Of a DNA stretch of 64,000 nt, positions 7,391 to 16,062 are shown piece after piece. The notes under the pieces were generated by a model, which was not told the origin of the DNA, ran no database searches, and saw only the letters and a program-made list of their open reading frames with translations. The translations under genes were made by a program, and so were the position numbers. The stretch is from an uncultured Nonlabens sp. (lineage in GTDB: Bacteria; Bacteroidota; Bacteroidia; Flavobacteriales; Flavobacteriaceae), in NCBI GenBank assembly GCA_947491755.1, contig CANLKV010000001.1, forward strand, positions 310,001-374,000, read 5' to 3'. How positions within the stretch are numbered: position 1 is the stretch's first letter; every line of letters starts with the position of its first letter.

Positions 7391-10300
7391 ATGATATTAG
7401 AACAATATATTGACAACTTAGACAGAAGGTACAGACTCGGAAACGCAACCGAACATACTTTTCGTGGCGACTTACAGCAACTTTTGGAAAGTTTGGTGCC
7501 GACTATCAGAGCGACCAACGAACCTAAAAGACAAAGTTGCGGAGCACCTGACTACATTTTGACTAAAAAAGATATTCCTGTTGGATTTATAGAAGCTAAA
7601 GACATTGGCGACAAAGACCTTGACGGCACAAAGAAAACAGGAAACAAGGAGCAGTTTGACCGATACAAAGCGTCTCTAAACAATTTGATTTTCACGGACT
7701 ACATCAACTTTCATCTGTACCGAGAAGGCGAATTTATTACCAAAATTTCCATTGCTGAAATCACGGACAAGGGAATAAAACCTTTAACCGAGAACTTTGG
7801 AAACTTTGAAAATCTAATCAAAGACTTTTGCGTTCACGTTGGACAAACGATAAAAAGCTCAAAAAAATTAGCAGAAATGATGGCGGGCAAAGCCCGCCTT
7901 CTTTCTGATATTATTGAAAAGTCGTTAACCAGTGATGAAGAAAATCAAGAGAATAGTACGCTGAAAGAACAAATGTTGGCTTTCAAGCAAATTTTGATTC
8001 ACGACATTATGCCACAAGGTTTTGCAGACGTTTACGCTCAAACTATTGCTTACGGAATGTTTGCGGCTCGTTTGCACGACCCAACTTTGGACAACTTTAG
8101 CAGACAAGAAGCGGCTGAACTGATTCCAAAATCAAATCCGTTTTTACGAAAACTCTTTGGCTACATTGCAGGACCCGATATTGACGACCGAATTAAATGG
8201 GTAGTAGAAAACCTTTCGGAAATCTTCTTGGCGTGTAACGTAGAAGAAATCTTAAAGAATTATGGGAAATCCACCAAAATGGAAGACCCGATTATTCACT
8301 TTTATGAAACGTTTCTAAGCGAGTACGACCCGAAATTGCGTAAGTCTCGTGGCGTTTGGTACACACCGCAACCCGTTGTAAATTTCATTGTTCGGGCAGT
8401 TGACGGCATTCTAAAAACGGAATTTGATTTACCGCAAGGACTTGCAGACACAAGCAAAACAACCATAAAAGTAAACACCCAAACCGCAGACAAGCGTTCG
8501 GCAACAGGTTACAAACAAATGGAGCAAGAAGTACACAAAGTACAAATTCTTGACCCAGCCACAGGAACAGGAACTTTCTTGGCAGAAGTGGTAAAACACA
8601 TTCACAAAAAATTTCGAGGACAACAAGGTATTTGGAGCAATTATGTAGAAACGCATTTATTGCCACGCCTGAACGGTTTTGAGTTGTTAATGGCGAGTTA
8701 TGCAATGGCTCATTTAAAATTGGATTTGCTTTTGACCGAAACAGGATTTAAGCCAACATCCAACCAACGTTTTAAAGTTTATCTTACCAACAGTTTAGAA
8801 GAACACCACCAAGACACGGGAACATTATTTGCCAATTGGTTAAGTACAGAAGCCAATGAAGCAAATCACATTAAAAGAGATACACCCGTAATGTGTGTGA
8901 TTGGGAATCCACCATACAGCGGAATTTCATCCAATAATGGGGAATGGATTAGTAGCTTGATTGAAGATTACAAATATGTTGACGGAGTTCATTTTAACGA
9001 ACGCAAACATTGGCTCAATGATGATTATGTGAAGTTCTTACGATACGGACAACATTTTATTGAGAAAAACGGAAGCGGAGTTTTAGCATATATTAACCCT
9101 CACGGATTTTTAGACAACCCTACTTTTAGGGGTATGCGTTGGCATCTGCTTAAAACCTACGATAAAATTTACACAATTGATTTACACGGTAACAGCAAGA
9201 AGAAAGAAACTGCCCCAGATGGCAGCCCAGACCAAAATGTTTTCGACATAATGCAAGGCGTATCCATCAACTTTTTCGTAAAAACAGGAAAGAAAAAACC
9301 TAATGAATTAGGAAAAGTATTCCATTGTGATTTGTATGGTAGACGTGAATTCAAATACAACTTCCTAACTGAAAATACGCTAAAAACAGTTGAATTTGAA
9401 GAAATAAAATACACAAAGCCATATTTCTTTTTTGTACCAAAAAATCAAAAAGGAAGAGATAAATATGAAAATGGTTTTAGAGTTGATGAACTTTTTACAA
9501 GTAATGTAACCGGGATTGTAACCGCACGTGATTCGGTTGTGATTGATACCGATAAAAATCAACTAATAAAAAGAATAGAAAAGTTTACTGATGACCAATT
9601 TACTGATAGAGAAATTAGGAGTTGGCTGTTTCCAAATAAGAAAGACGGGAAATACTTAGCAGGTAATTCCAGGGGATGGAAATTAGAATTGGCAAGAAGT
9701 AAAATTGCAAAAAACGACCACAACTCGTTTATAAAAGACATTGACTATCGACCTTTTGATATTCGTAAAATTTATTACTCACCAGATATGGTAGATTGGG
9801 GTCGTGAAAATTTAATGCGACACTTTTTAGAAGGGAATAATATTGGTTTAATGATATGCAGGCAAACAGCTATTGACAGTTGGGAACACGTTGGAATCAC
9901 AAAAATTATCGCTGATGATAGTCGGGTGTCAAATCGTTCAAAAGAGCGTGGTTATATTTTGCCACTATATCTCTATCCAGAAAAAACAGAACAACAAAAC
10001 ATTGAGCAATCACAAGTAAGAACACCAAATCTCAAAACTGAAATAATTAATCAATTCGCTGAAGTATTAAGTTTGACTTTTACTAACGAAAAAGAAAGCG
10101 TTGAGAACACATTTGCACCCATTGATATTTTAGATTATATCTATGCTGTATTGCATTCACCTACATATCGTGAAAAATACAAGGTTTTTTTAAAAATTGA
10201 TTTTCCGAGAGTGCCTTATCCAAAAGACAAAGACACGTTTTGGAAATTGGTAAAATTGGGCGGAGAAATTCGTCAAATTCATTTATTGGAAAGCCCAAAA

Positions 10301-10585
10301 GTTGAGCAATACATAACACAATATCCAATTGACGGAGATAATAAAGTAGGCAAACCTAAATACAAAGACGGTAAAGTTTTCATCAACAATACACAGTATT
10401 TTGACAATGTCCCACAAGTTGCTTGGGAGTTTTACATTGGTGGTTATCAACCAGCCCAAAAATGGCTCAAAGACCGTAAAGACCGCAAATTAGAGTTTGA
10501 CGATATTTTGCATTATCAAAAAATCATTGTCGCACTTTCAGAAACGGACAGACTGATGAAAGAGATTGATAATATTGAGATTTAA
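7391..10585 (+). CDS. Single-chain restriction-modification enzyme (type IIG / ISP-like, no helicase)
   Basis: 1064 aa. The N-terminal PD-(D/E)xK nuclease is visible as APDYILTKKDIPVGFIEAKD (residues about 51-70). The centre holds an N6-adenine methyltransferase: motif I LDPATGTGTF (about 387) and catalytic NPPY in VIGNPPYSG (about 505). The C-terminal ~450 residues are probably target recognition. Type ISP enzymes are about 1600 aa with a helicase between nuclease and methylase. No Walker A or DEAD motif is seen here, so it resembles a helicase-less relative (IIG-like). It would both methylate host DNA and cut unmodified phage DNA. Its stop overlaps the next start (TAATG). Confidence 0.85.
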   Translation: MILEQYIDNLDRRYRLGNATEHTFRGDLQQLLESLVPTIRATNEPKRQSCGAPDYILTKKDIPVGFIEAKDIGDKDLDGTKKTGNKEQFDRYKASLNNLIFTDYINFHLYREGEFITKISIAEITDKGIKPLTENFGNFENLIKDFCVHVGQTIKSSKKLAEMMAGKARLLSDIIEKSLTSDEENQENSTLKEQMLAFKQILIHDIMPQGFADVYAQTIAYGMFAARLHDPTLDNFSRQEAAELIPKSNPFLRKLFGYIAGPDIDDRIKWVVENLSEIFLACNVEEILKNYGKSTKMEDPIIHFYETFLSEYDPKLRKSRGVWYTPQPVVNFIVRAVDGILKTEFDLPQGLADTSKTTIKVNTQTADKRSATGYKQMEQEVHKVQILDPATGTGTFLAEVVKHIHKKFRGQQGIWSNYVETHLLPRLNGFELLMASYAMAHLKLDLLLTETGFKPTSNQRFKVYLTNSLEEHHQDTGTLFANWLSTEANEANHIKRDTPVMCVIGNPPYSGISSNNGEWISSLIEDYKYVDGVHFNERKHWLNDDYVKFLRYGQHFIEKNGSGVLAYINPHGFLDNPTFRGMRWHLLKTYDKIYTIDLHGNSKKKETAPDGSPDQNVFDIMQGVSINFFVKTGKKKPNELGKVFHCDLYGRREFKYNFLTENTLKTVEFEEIKYTKPYFFFVPKNQKGRDKYENGFRVDELFTSNVTGIVTARDSVVIDTDKNQLIKRIEKFTDDQFTDREIRSWLFPNKKDGKYLAGNSRGWKLELARSKIAKNDHNSFIKDIDYRPFDIRKIYYSPDMVDWGRENLMRHFLEGNNIGLMICRQTAIDSWEHVGITKIIADDSRVSNRSKERGYILPLYLYPEKTEQQNIEQSQVRTPNLKTEIINQFAEVLSLTFTNEKESVENTFAPIDILDYIYAVLHSPTYREKYKVFLKIDFPRVPYPKDKDTFWKLVKLGGEIRQIHLLESPKVEQYITQYPIDGDNKVGKPKYKDGKVFINNTQYFDNVPQVAWEFYIGGYQPAQKWLKDRKDRKLEFDDILHYQKIIVALSETDRLMKEIDNIEI

Positions 10586-11259
10586 TGAGTTATGTACCAC
10601 TAACAAGAGAAGAGTTGCTTATTGAAATTGATAATAAGTCAAAAGCAATTATAAATATGGGAAAAAAGCTAACTGCAATTACTGATAAAATGGAAACATT
10701 TGATATATTTTTAATTGCAGCTCTAAACCGTACAGTAAACATTTCCAAAGCATATACATCACTAATTAGAGAAAATAATTTTATTGCCGCTGCACCTCTA
10801 GTGAGAATCAATATTGACACACTACTTAGATTGTATGCTTCTTTAATTTCAGAATACGACAGGAATGCCTTTGCTTCAAAAGTTATGAGTGGTGAATTAA
10901 TAAAGAAAATGAAATTGAATGGAACAAAAACTAAGTTAGATGACAGAACTCTATATTTAGAAATATCAAAAATAAAAGGAATGGAATGGGTAAAAGATAT
11001 ATACCAAGCAGGCAATTCATTTGTTCATCTTGAAAAATCACATATTTTTTCATCCTTGAAAATAGCAGACGACAAAGAAAGAACTATAAATATGTCCATT
11101 GGATTTCACGATGCGTTTATTCCTGAAGGTGAGAAAATTGGCTCAGCTGTTTGGATGAATAAAATAATAGATTCAATAATTCGACAAGCGCAAATTTGGA
11201 TGTATGATAAAGCTAAAAAAATAGGATTTGATATTGAACAATTAAATCATTTGAAATAA
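10585..11259 (+). CDS. R-M partner protein, unknown function
   Basis: 224 aa, helical, not recognised. It starts within the stop codon of the R-M gene (TAATG), so translation is coupled. Visible: LIRENNFIAAAPLVRINIDT followed by RLYASLISEYDRN, and GNSFVHLEKSH, vaguely HEPN- or DUF5677-like (helical bundle with Arg/His) but without a clear R-x4-6-H. Likely an accessory subunit or modulator of the methylase/nuclease, inferred only from the overlap. Confidence 0.55.
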   Translation: MSYVPLTREELLIEIDNKSKAIINMGKKLTAITDKMETFDIFLIAALNRTVNISKAYTSLIRENNFIAAAPLVRINIDTLLRLYASLISEYDRNAFASKVMSGELIKKMKLNGTKTKLDDRTLYLEISKIKGMEWVKDIYQAGNSFVHLEKSHIFSSLKIADDKERTINMSIGFHDAFIPEGEKIGSAVWMNKIIDSIIRQAQIWMYDKAKKIGFDIEQLNHLK

Positions 11260-11300
11260 TGTCAATGGTAAAAGCCATAAACATTTGCAATTCGCACCAG

Positions 11301-11320
11301 CCAACGCTGACTGACAAAGG
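11301..11320 (+). repeat. Short direct repeat flanking the R-M cassette
   Basis: CCAACGCTGACTGACAAAGG here and CCAACGCT-CTGACAGAAA at 7361-7377, just before the R-M gene. The pair brackets the two-gene cassette in direct orientation. Confidence 0.5.
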
Positions 11321-11340
11321 GAATGAAAAAAAGTACAACC

Positions 11341-11467
11341 GCACAACAATGGCTATACGTAATGCGGGCGAAAGTGCTAATATTAAAGTAATTACATTAA
11401 ATAAACTAAGTGCTAAATTGAAAGGTAAGTGCCTTGCAATCCAGCACTACGAATAGCCGAGACCGTT
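11341..11467. repeat. attC-like site 4
   Basis: Outer arms GCACAACAATGGCTAT (11341) and ATAGCC-GAGACC-GTTGT (to 11469) pair, as do the inner words AGTGCT (11373) and AGCACT (11443). Ends at core GTTGTGTG (11465). The 65-codon frame through it is not a gene. Confidence 0.7.
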
Positions 11468-11907
11468 GTGTGTAATGTAAAAGTCGCCCGAAAAATATGA
11501 ACTTAAATCAAATAACTGTACCTTCATTGGACTTGACAAAATCAATCCCTTTTTATGAAAAATTGGGGCTTAAATTAATAGTAGAATCTCTTCCTCATTA
11601 CGCTCGATTTGAATGCCCAAATGGAAACTCGACTTTCTCAATTCATCAAACTGACGAACTACCAAAAGGAGACGGAATCTATGTATATTTTGAATGTACA
11701 AACCTTGACGAGCAAGTTGAAAAAATAAAAAGTAAAGGAATTGTATTTGACCAAGAACCAACTGACCAAAGATGGTTATGGAGAGAAGCAAGATTAAAAG
11801 ACGTTGACGGAAATCAACTGATATTATTTTATGGTGGAGAAAATCGACTGAATCCGCCTTGGCGAATAGAAAATGGAAACAAAATTGAATAAAACACTAC
11901 ACACAAC
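11465..11907 (+). mobile_element. Integron-like cassette 5 (VOC gene)
   Basis: Starts GTTGTGTGTA (11465-11474) and ends with its exact reverse complement TACACACAAC (11898-11907). Confidence 0.75.
11497..11892 (+). CDS. VOC / glyoxalase-bleomycin resistance family protein
   Basis: 131 aa, full length for a single-unit vicinal-oxygen-chelate protein. Seen: N-terminal ITVPSLDLTKSIPFYEKLGL (first beta-alpha-beta unit) and the second unit with RWLWREARLKDVDGNQLIL carrying the typical DxDGN turn and the terminal Glu/Asp metal-ligand region. The substrate cannot be told: glyoxalase, fosfomycin- or bleomycin-type binding are all possible. As a cassette gene, a resistance or detoxification role is attractive but not shown. 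Confidence 0.8.
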   Translation: MNLNQITVPSLDLTKSIPFYEKLGLKLIVESLPHYARFECPNGNSTFSIHQTDELPKGDGIYVYFECTNLDEQVEKIKSKGIVFDQEPTDQRWLWREARLKDVDGNQLILFYGGENRLNPPWRIENGNKIE

Positions 11908-11914
11908 AATGTAT
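11905..11914 (+). other. attL core of the island
   Basis: AACAATGTAT, identical to 30395-30404. The left flank is the attC-like arm ACACAC. Confidence 0.7.
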
Positions 11915-12041
11915 TATATTAAGTAACTCTCATAACACCTATGAATAAAGGGTTTTATTAGTTAAAAACAAAAAAGGTACAACATAGGTATAACTTTTTA
12001 CACCTTATGCTGTACCCCTCTAAAACAAGTATAGACAACAA

Positions 12042-12068
12042 AAAACCGCTCCTGTTTAGAGCGGTTTT
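12042..12068. terminator. Rho-independent terminator behind the DUF6266 gene
   Basis: AAAACCGCTC, 7-nt loop, GAGCGGTTTT: perfect 10-bp stem with A/T runs on both sides. It lies 22 bases beyond the minus-strand stop at 12090. Confidence 0.85.
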
Positions 12069-12089
12069 CTTATTTCTATTTAGTTGTTA

Positions 12090-12731
12090 TTAATTCGCCG
12101 TACCAGAGCCTAAATAGATACTGTTTGATACTTGACTACCATCTTCCGAAACAAACGCCATAAACAGCTCTACTGTGCCTCCTGCGTAGGTAGTTGGAAT
12201 AGATACAGTCTGTGCTCCAGCAGTTCGAGTAGCACCGTCAAGAATGTATATCGATTCTTTCTTAGTTGGATTGTAAACTAAGACCATTGCTTTGTCTGAT
12301 GCGTTTGCGTTACCCTCAGCCGAGTTATCTCCCCAACTAAAATCAACTTGCCCCGCATTTGATAGGTCTGTAGAGCCATTTAATACCCCTGACAGACTAC
12401 CTCTACTTAAAAGAGCATTAGCATAGTCAACAGTAAAATTGGGTGCAGTACCGGTGATTGCATTGTTTAGCAAATAAGACATAGCAGAATTAAATTCTGT
12501 ACGCTTATTAGCGAAATTCTTGTATCCAATCTTTAGAAACGCTTTGTTTGGCTGTAGAAACTCCAGCACGCTTGAAAATTTGGTTCTTTGATTTACTTGC
12601 CCTTCCGTTCTTGGATTCGCAACGCTTGAAGGTTTGATTCTGATGTAATCAATTCCTTTCCAATTACCTCCGATAATGTTTCCAACTTTACCAGATAGTC
12701 CTCCTAAAATTCCTTGCGAGATTTTGCCCAT
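12090..12731 (-). CDS. DUF6266 family protein
   Basis: 213 aa. The N-terminus MGKISQGILGGLSGKVGNII with KGIDYIRIKPSS and NPRTEGQVNQRTKF is the hallmark of DUF6266, a Bacteroidota-specific family found on mobile elements. The second half is a predicted fibronectin-like beta domain (LSNAGQVDFSWGDNSAEG). The family has been seen near phage-like genes; its role is unknown, perhaps structural. Followed by a strong terminator, so it is its own transcription unit at the left end of the island. Confidence 0.8.
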   Translation of the reverse strand: MGKISQGILGGLSGKVGNIIGGNWKGIDYIRIKPSSVANPRTEGQVNQRTKFSSVLEFLQPNKAFLKIGYKNFANKRTEFNSAMSYLLNNAITGTAPNFTVDYANALLSRGSLSGVLNGSTDLSNAGQVDFSWGDNSAEGNANASDKAMVLVYNPTKKESIYILDGATRTAGAQTVSIPTTYAGGTVELFMAFVSEDGSQVSNSIYLGSGTAN

Positions 12732-13148
12732 AACATATGTAGATTAAAAAATTACTTATTCGGATTTGGTACGGACTTAACTCGGACATAACAATACTTT
12801 CGCTTTGACCTTTAAGCAAATATAAAATCTTCTGCAAGGCTTTTGCCTTTATTGGTTGCGATTGCTTTGGGTTGCCCCCTATTACTTTACCCCTATATAT
12901 TTTTAAAAGAAAAAATGAAAAAAAAGAAAGCAATATAGTATTGTGGTGTGGGTAATGGCGACAAGGTTTTTGGGTAAAAGTTTTTCTTAGTAAAATGTAT
13001 CAATTTATGCTCAATAGTATATTAGAAAAAGTTTTATCCAAAACCCGTAGGGCTTGACCTTTTCGGCATTGTGCTGTGGGTGAAGGAAGCCACATATCTT
13101 AGTTTTCTTTTTTATTATTTTTTGAAGCCTGAATTTAAATCGAAGATT
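12732..13148. other. Gene-free stretch with an imperfect 27-bp inverted repeat
   Basis: No convincing gene. 12965-12992 and 13020-13046 form an imperfect inverted repeat (arm GGTTTTTGGGTAAAAGTTTT, about 22 of 27 paired) around an AT-rich loop. Confidence 0.5.
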
Positions 13149-13485
13149 ATGGAAAATCCTTTTGAAATTATCAACCAAAGATTAGAACGTATTGGAAACA
13201 TTACTTGAAAATATCTATAGAGCAAGTAATATCAATGAAACTGGTGTTGCTACTACTCCAATTATGAACATTAAGCAACTTTCAGCTTATTTAGACCTAT
13301 CTGTATCGGCTTTATACAAAATGACAAGCACCAAAGAGATTCCGCACGCAAAACGTGGTAAAAGGCTTTATTTCGATAAAAAAGATATAGATGCTTGGGT
13401 ATTGGAAAATAAAGTAACTACTTCAAGTGATATTGAAAGAATGGCTACTGAGTATATGCTCAAAAATCCTGTTAAGTTTCCTTGA
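13149..13485 (+). pseudogene. Helix-turn-helix (excisionase-type) protein, probable +1 frameshift
   Basis: The 3' frame (TTG at 13192 to 13485) holds an HTH_17/MerR-like domain: MNIKQLSAYLDLSVSALYKM, then AKRGKRLYFDKKDIDAWV, as in Bacteroidota excisionase-like proteins. Related proteins start MENPFEII..RLERIE.LL. That opening is here at 13149 (MENPFEIINQRLERIG), but in another frame that stops after 19 codons. One extra G in ATTGGAAACA (13193-13195) explains the break. Translation could instead begin at TTG 13192 or ATG 13264, giving a 97- or 73-aa protein with an intact HTH, so it may still function. Confidence 0.65.
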
Positions 13486-14191
13486 TGTTCCGCTTTTCTG
13501 GGGAATTAACACTTAAAAAAATAGGTCTTTTCCGCATTGAGCGTTGGTGGTGCGTTTGTAAGTGTAGCGTTTTAAATAGTTGTTTGATAAAACAGCGTTT
13601 AAATAAGCTACTCTTACAGGACTTTTAGACAATAGCGTATTGTTTTTTTAAGGCACGAGAAAAAGCAATGTGCTATGGCGTATGACTATACTTTATAGAC
13701 CTGTTTTTTTATATCCTATTTCTTGGGTGGTGGGGAAAAGTGGACAATTAATGTGCTTAACGAAATGAGACAAACAAAGACTTGAGGTAAGGAATACTTG
13801 GACTTAACGATGGTTTTGTGCAGTTCGAATGAGATAAGTGCTTTAATTGATGAGTTCGGATGTGCGCGTTGGCAGAGCGGATATTTTACATAATAGCAGT
13901 TATAGCTACAAAATGCATTAACACTGCGTAGCAAACCTTTTAAAGTGCCGTTTGCTACTATAACTTCTATTATGTAAACATAGCTTAGGGTTGTTTTTAT
14001 GGCGCTGTAATTGTTTTAGCGTTGGCAATAGCTCTTTACTTTTTATAGGTACGACGAAAAAGTAATGTGCTATTATAGTATTGGTACAATTACCGTGACA
14101 TAAAAACAACAAGGCGGTGGCGAGCGGAACACAATAAAAGACAGAGGATTTTGAGGTACGAAAAAACTGGGTTTTATTGTGTGGGGAATTG
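13486..14191. other. 706-bp non-coding region with nested inverted repeats
   Basis: No gene supported. 13885-13905 (TTTACATAATAGCAGTTATAG) pairs 20/21 with 13958-13978. Inside it GTAGCAAAC (13928) pairs perfectly with GTTTGCTAC (13950). Two ~55-bp degenerate direct copies containing GAAAAAG(C/T)AATGTGCTAT lie at about 13630-13680 and 14020-14075. Possible replication origin for the Rep protein or a structured RNA. Confidence 0.5.
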
Positions 14192-15904
14192 TTATTCTGG
14201 TGGTAACAATGAATCCTTCAATATGTGTTCTACGTTCTCTCTTTTAGGATTCAACGATTTTGGGAACTCTTTAAAACTTAAATAGTCTGAAAAAGAAATC
14301 ATAGAATCAAAAAGCTCCTTCTTCTTAATGTATTTATGGTATTTGACTATAAGCTTCTTTAGGTTCTTTAACCGTACTTGATGCTTAAAAAAATCATCAA
14401 TATGAATGATGGTTATGGGTTTTACTTTTTCCTTATTTTTGATGGACGATTTTTTTAGTTCTTCTTGAAAATAATAGTTCAGTAGCTGAGTAAAGCCCAA
14501 TGAAGTAAACGAATGGTCTAATACTATCAATATAGGGAAATAGTTTGAACGTTCTGGCTTTTTAACTCTATCGAAAAATTGGTACTGACCATTCATTGAG
14601 TTGACAATATAATCGAGCAATTGTAAAATACCCTTATGACGTTTTCTGTTTGTTTTTGAGTTTATAGTGAAGTAAAATTTATCCTGAATCTCTTTTAATA
14701 ATTTACGCGTATTGAGAGAAATTTTTTCATTATTGGAAAGGAATGAGTTTTTACATTCGAACATCATAATATTACTACCATTGCGGATATAATAATCTGG
14801 CAAACTTATATTTTCAATCCTTTTACCACCTAATTGTTTTATGCGATGTTCGGGAAATTGAATGTATGATTTACCAAATGATGTTTTAAATACGTTTTCA
14901 AGCAATATTACCTCAACAAATTCTTTTACATAGTCTTGAGCAAACTTAGTATAACCATTTTCTTTACTATATCTAAGAATGTCGTGATATAAACTGCTAA
15001 AGAACTTATTTAATAAAAACTCAAAATCTAATACTGCATATTTATGCTCACTAATCTTAAATAATGGACTTTTTCTTATTTGAACAAATTCATCCCAAGA
15101 GGGATTATTAGATGTATCAATCTTTAAATGTTCTACCAATGTTTTTATTACAGGATAATCTTCAAATGAAACAATATTTGAAGTAGTTGCTATCTTACTT
15201 AATTGAAAAACATCATTGAAATATTGATACCAATTATCTAATCCAATTTGAACTATATAATCACTAAGTAATTTAGAATACTTTGGATTAGTTCTAAACC
15301 ATTTCTCAAATAATAAGAACTTATATATCTCAGGTTGCAAAGCATCAACTCTATAATAATGATGTAATGGCTGTGTAATTCCAAAAAATAGATGAAAATG
15401 AATATCATCTAAATAAGATGGATTCTTACTATGATATTGTCTAAAAACACTATCCTGCCTTTCTGCTATTTCATCACTAATCAATAGATATAGTTTGAGT
15501 AAATTCTCCCTACTTCTTTTTTTTGTTATTGGTTTACCTTGAGAATGTAATTGTGATAGTGAGCACAAAATTTCGATAACACGTAACGTTGAAATTCTAT
15601 TGATGAGAACAACGGATTTCAGTTTTGCTTGAGGTTTATTATTTACAACAAATTTTTTAGCGTGTTTCGCATAAGCGCCGATAATCTTATTTCTTAAATC
15701 CGTGTTATCTTCTATTAGCCACTCAGACAATATAAAGTGAAGTTCTGTATTGTCCTCTTCTCTTAATTTGTATTCGTACTTATTTATAGCTGATAATAGT
15801 ATTAAGGAATCCACTATATCAACTTCTTTTTGAAGTGATTTAATGGTACGTCTTTGCGTGAAGATTTGACTGTAACCAAGACGAACTAAAAGTGTTGTAT
15901 TCAT
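14192..15904 (-). CDS. Unknown protein with PD-(D/E)xK nuclease-like motif
   Basis: 570 aa, no family recognised. Mostly helical with many aromatic residues. Near residues 365-385 the string LPDYYIRNGSNIMMFECKNS has the exact PD-x(n)-ExK geometry of restriction-type nucleases, and a following LILVLD-like strand fits the fold. No helicase, membrane segment or signal. It is the last gene of the minus-strand defence cluster, 158 bp after the DUF262 gene, so it may have its own promoter. Likely a nuclease effector of the cluster, an inference from the motif and place. Confidence 0.6.
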   Translation of the reverse strand: MNTTLLVRLGYSQIFTQRRTIKSLQKEVDIVDSLILLSAINKYEYKLREEDNTELHFILSEWLIEDNTDLRNKIIGAYAKHAKKFVVNNKPQAKLKSVVLINRISTLRVIEILCSLSQLHSQGKPITKKRSRENLLKLYLLISDEIAERQDSVFRQYHSKNPSYLDDIHFHLFFGITQPLHHYYRVDALQPEIYKFLLFEKWFRTNPKYSKLLSDYIVQIGLDNWYQYFNDVFQLSKIATTSNIVSFEDYPVIKTLVEHLKIDTSNNPSWDEFVQIRKSPLFKISEHKYAVLDFEFLLNKFFSSLYHDILRYSKENGYTKFAQDYVKEFVEVILLENVFKTSFGKSYIQFPEHRIKQLGGKRIENISLPDYYIRNGSNIMMFECKNSFLSNNEKISLNTRKLLKEIQDKFYFTINSKTNRKRHKGILQLLDYIVNSMNGQYQFFDRVKKPERSNYFPILIVLDHSFTSLGFTQLLNYYFQEELKKSSIKNKEKVKPITIIHIDDFFKHQVRLKNLKKLIVKYHKYIKKKELFDSMISFSDYLSFKEFPKSLNPKRENVEHILKDSLLPPE

Positions 15905-16062
15905 TATTACTCAGATAAATTTCTTTAAAAACTCTCTAAAATAATCTCTAAGAAAAAACCTCTAATTATTTATACACCTATAATGAAAAGAGCAATAACA
16001 AGAATCTAAGAATAGACACTTTTTGATATTAGATGTTTTGTAGCGTATGCAAAATCTAACAT

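Noticed and set aside
11259..11456. 65-codon frame after the R-M partner gene
   Set aside because: It lies across the attC-like palindrome and has no family-like sequence.
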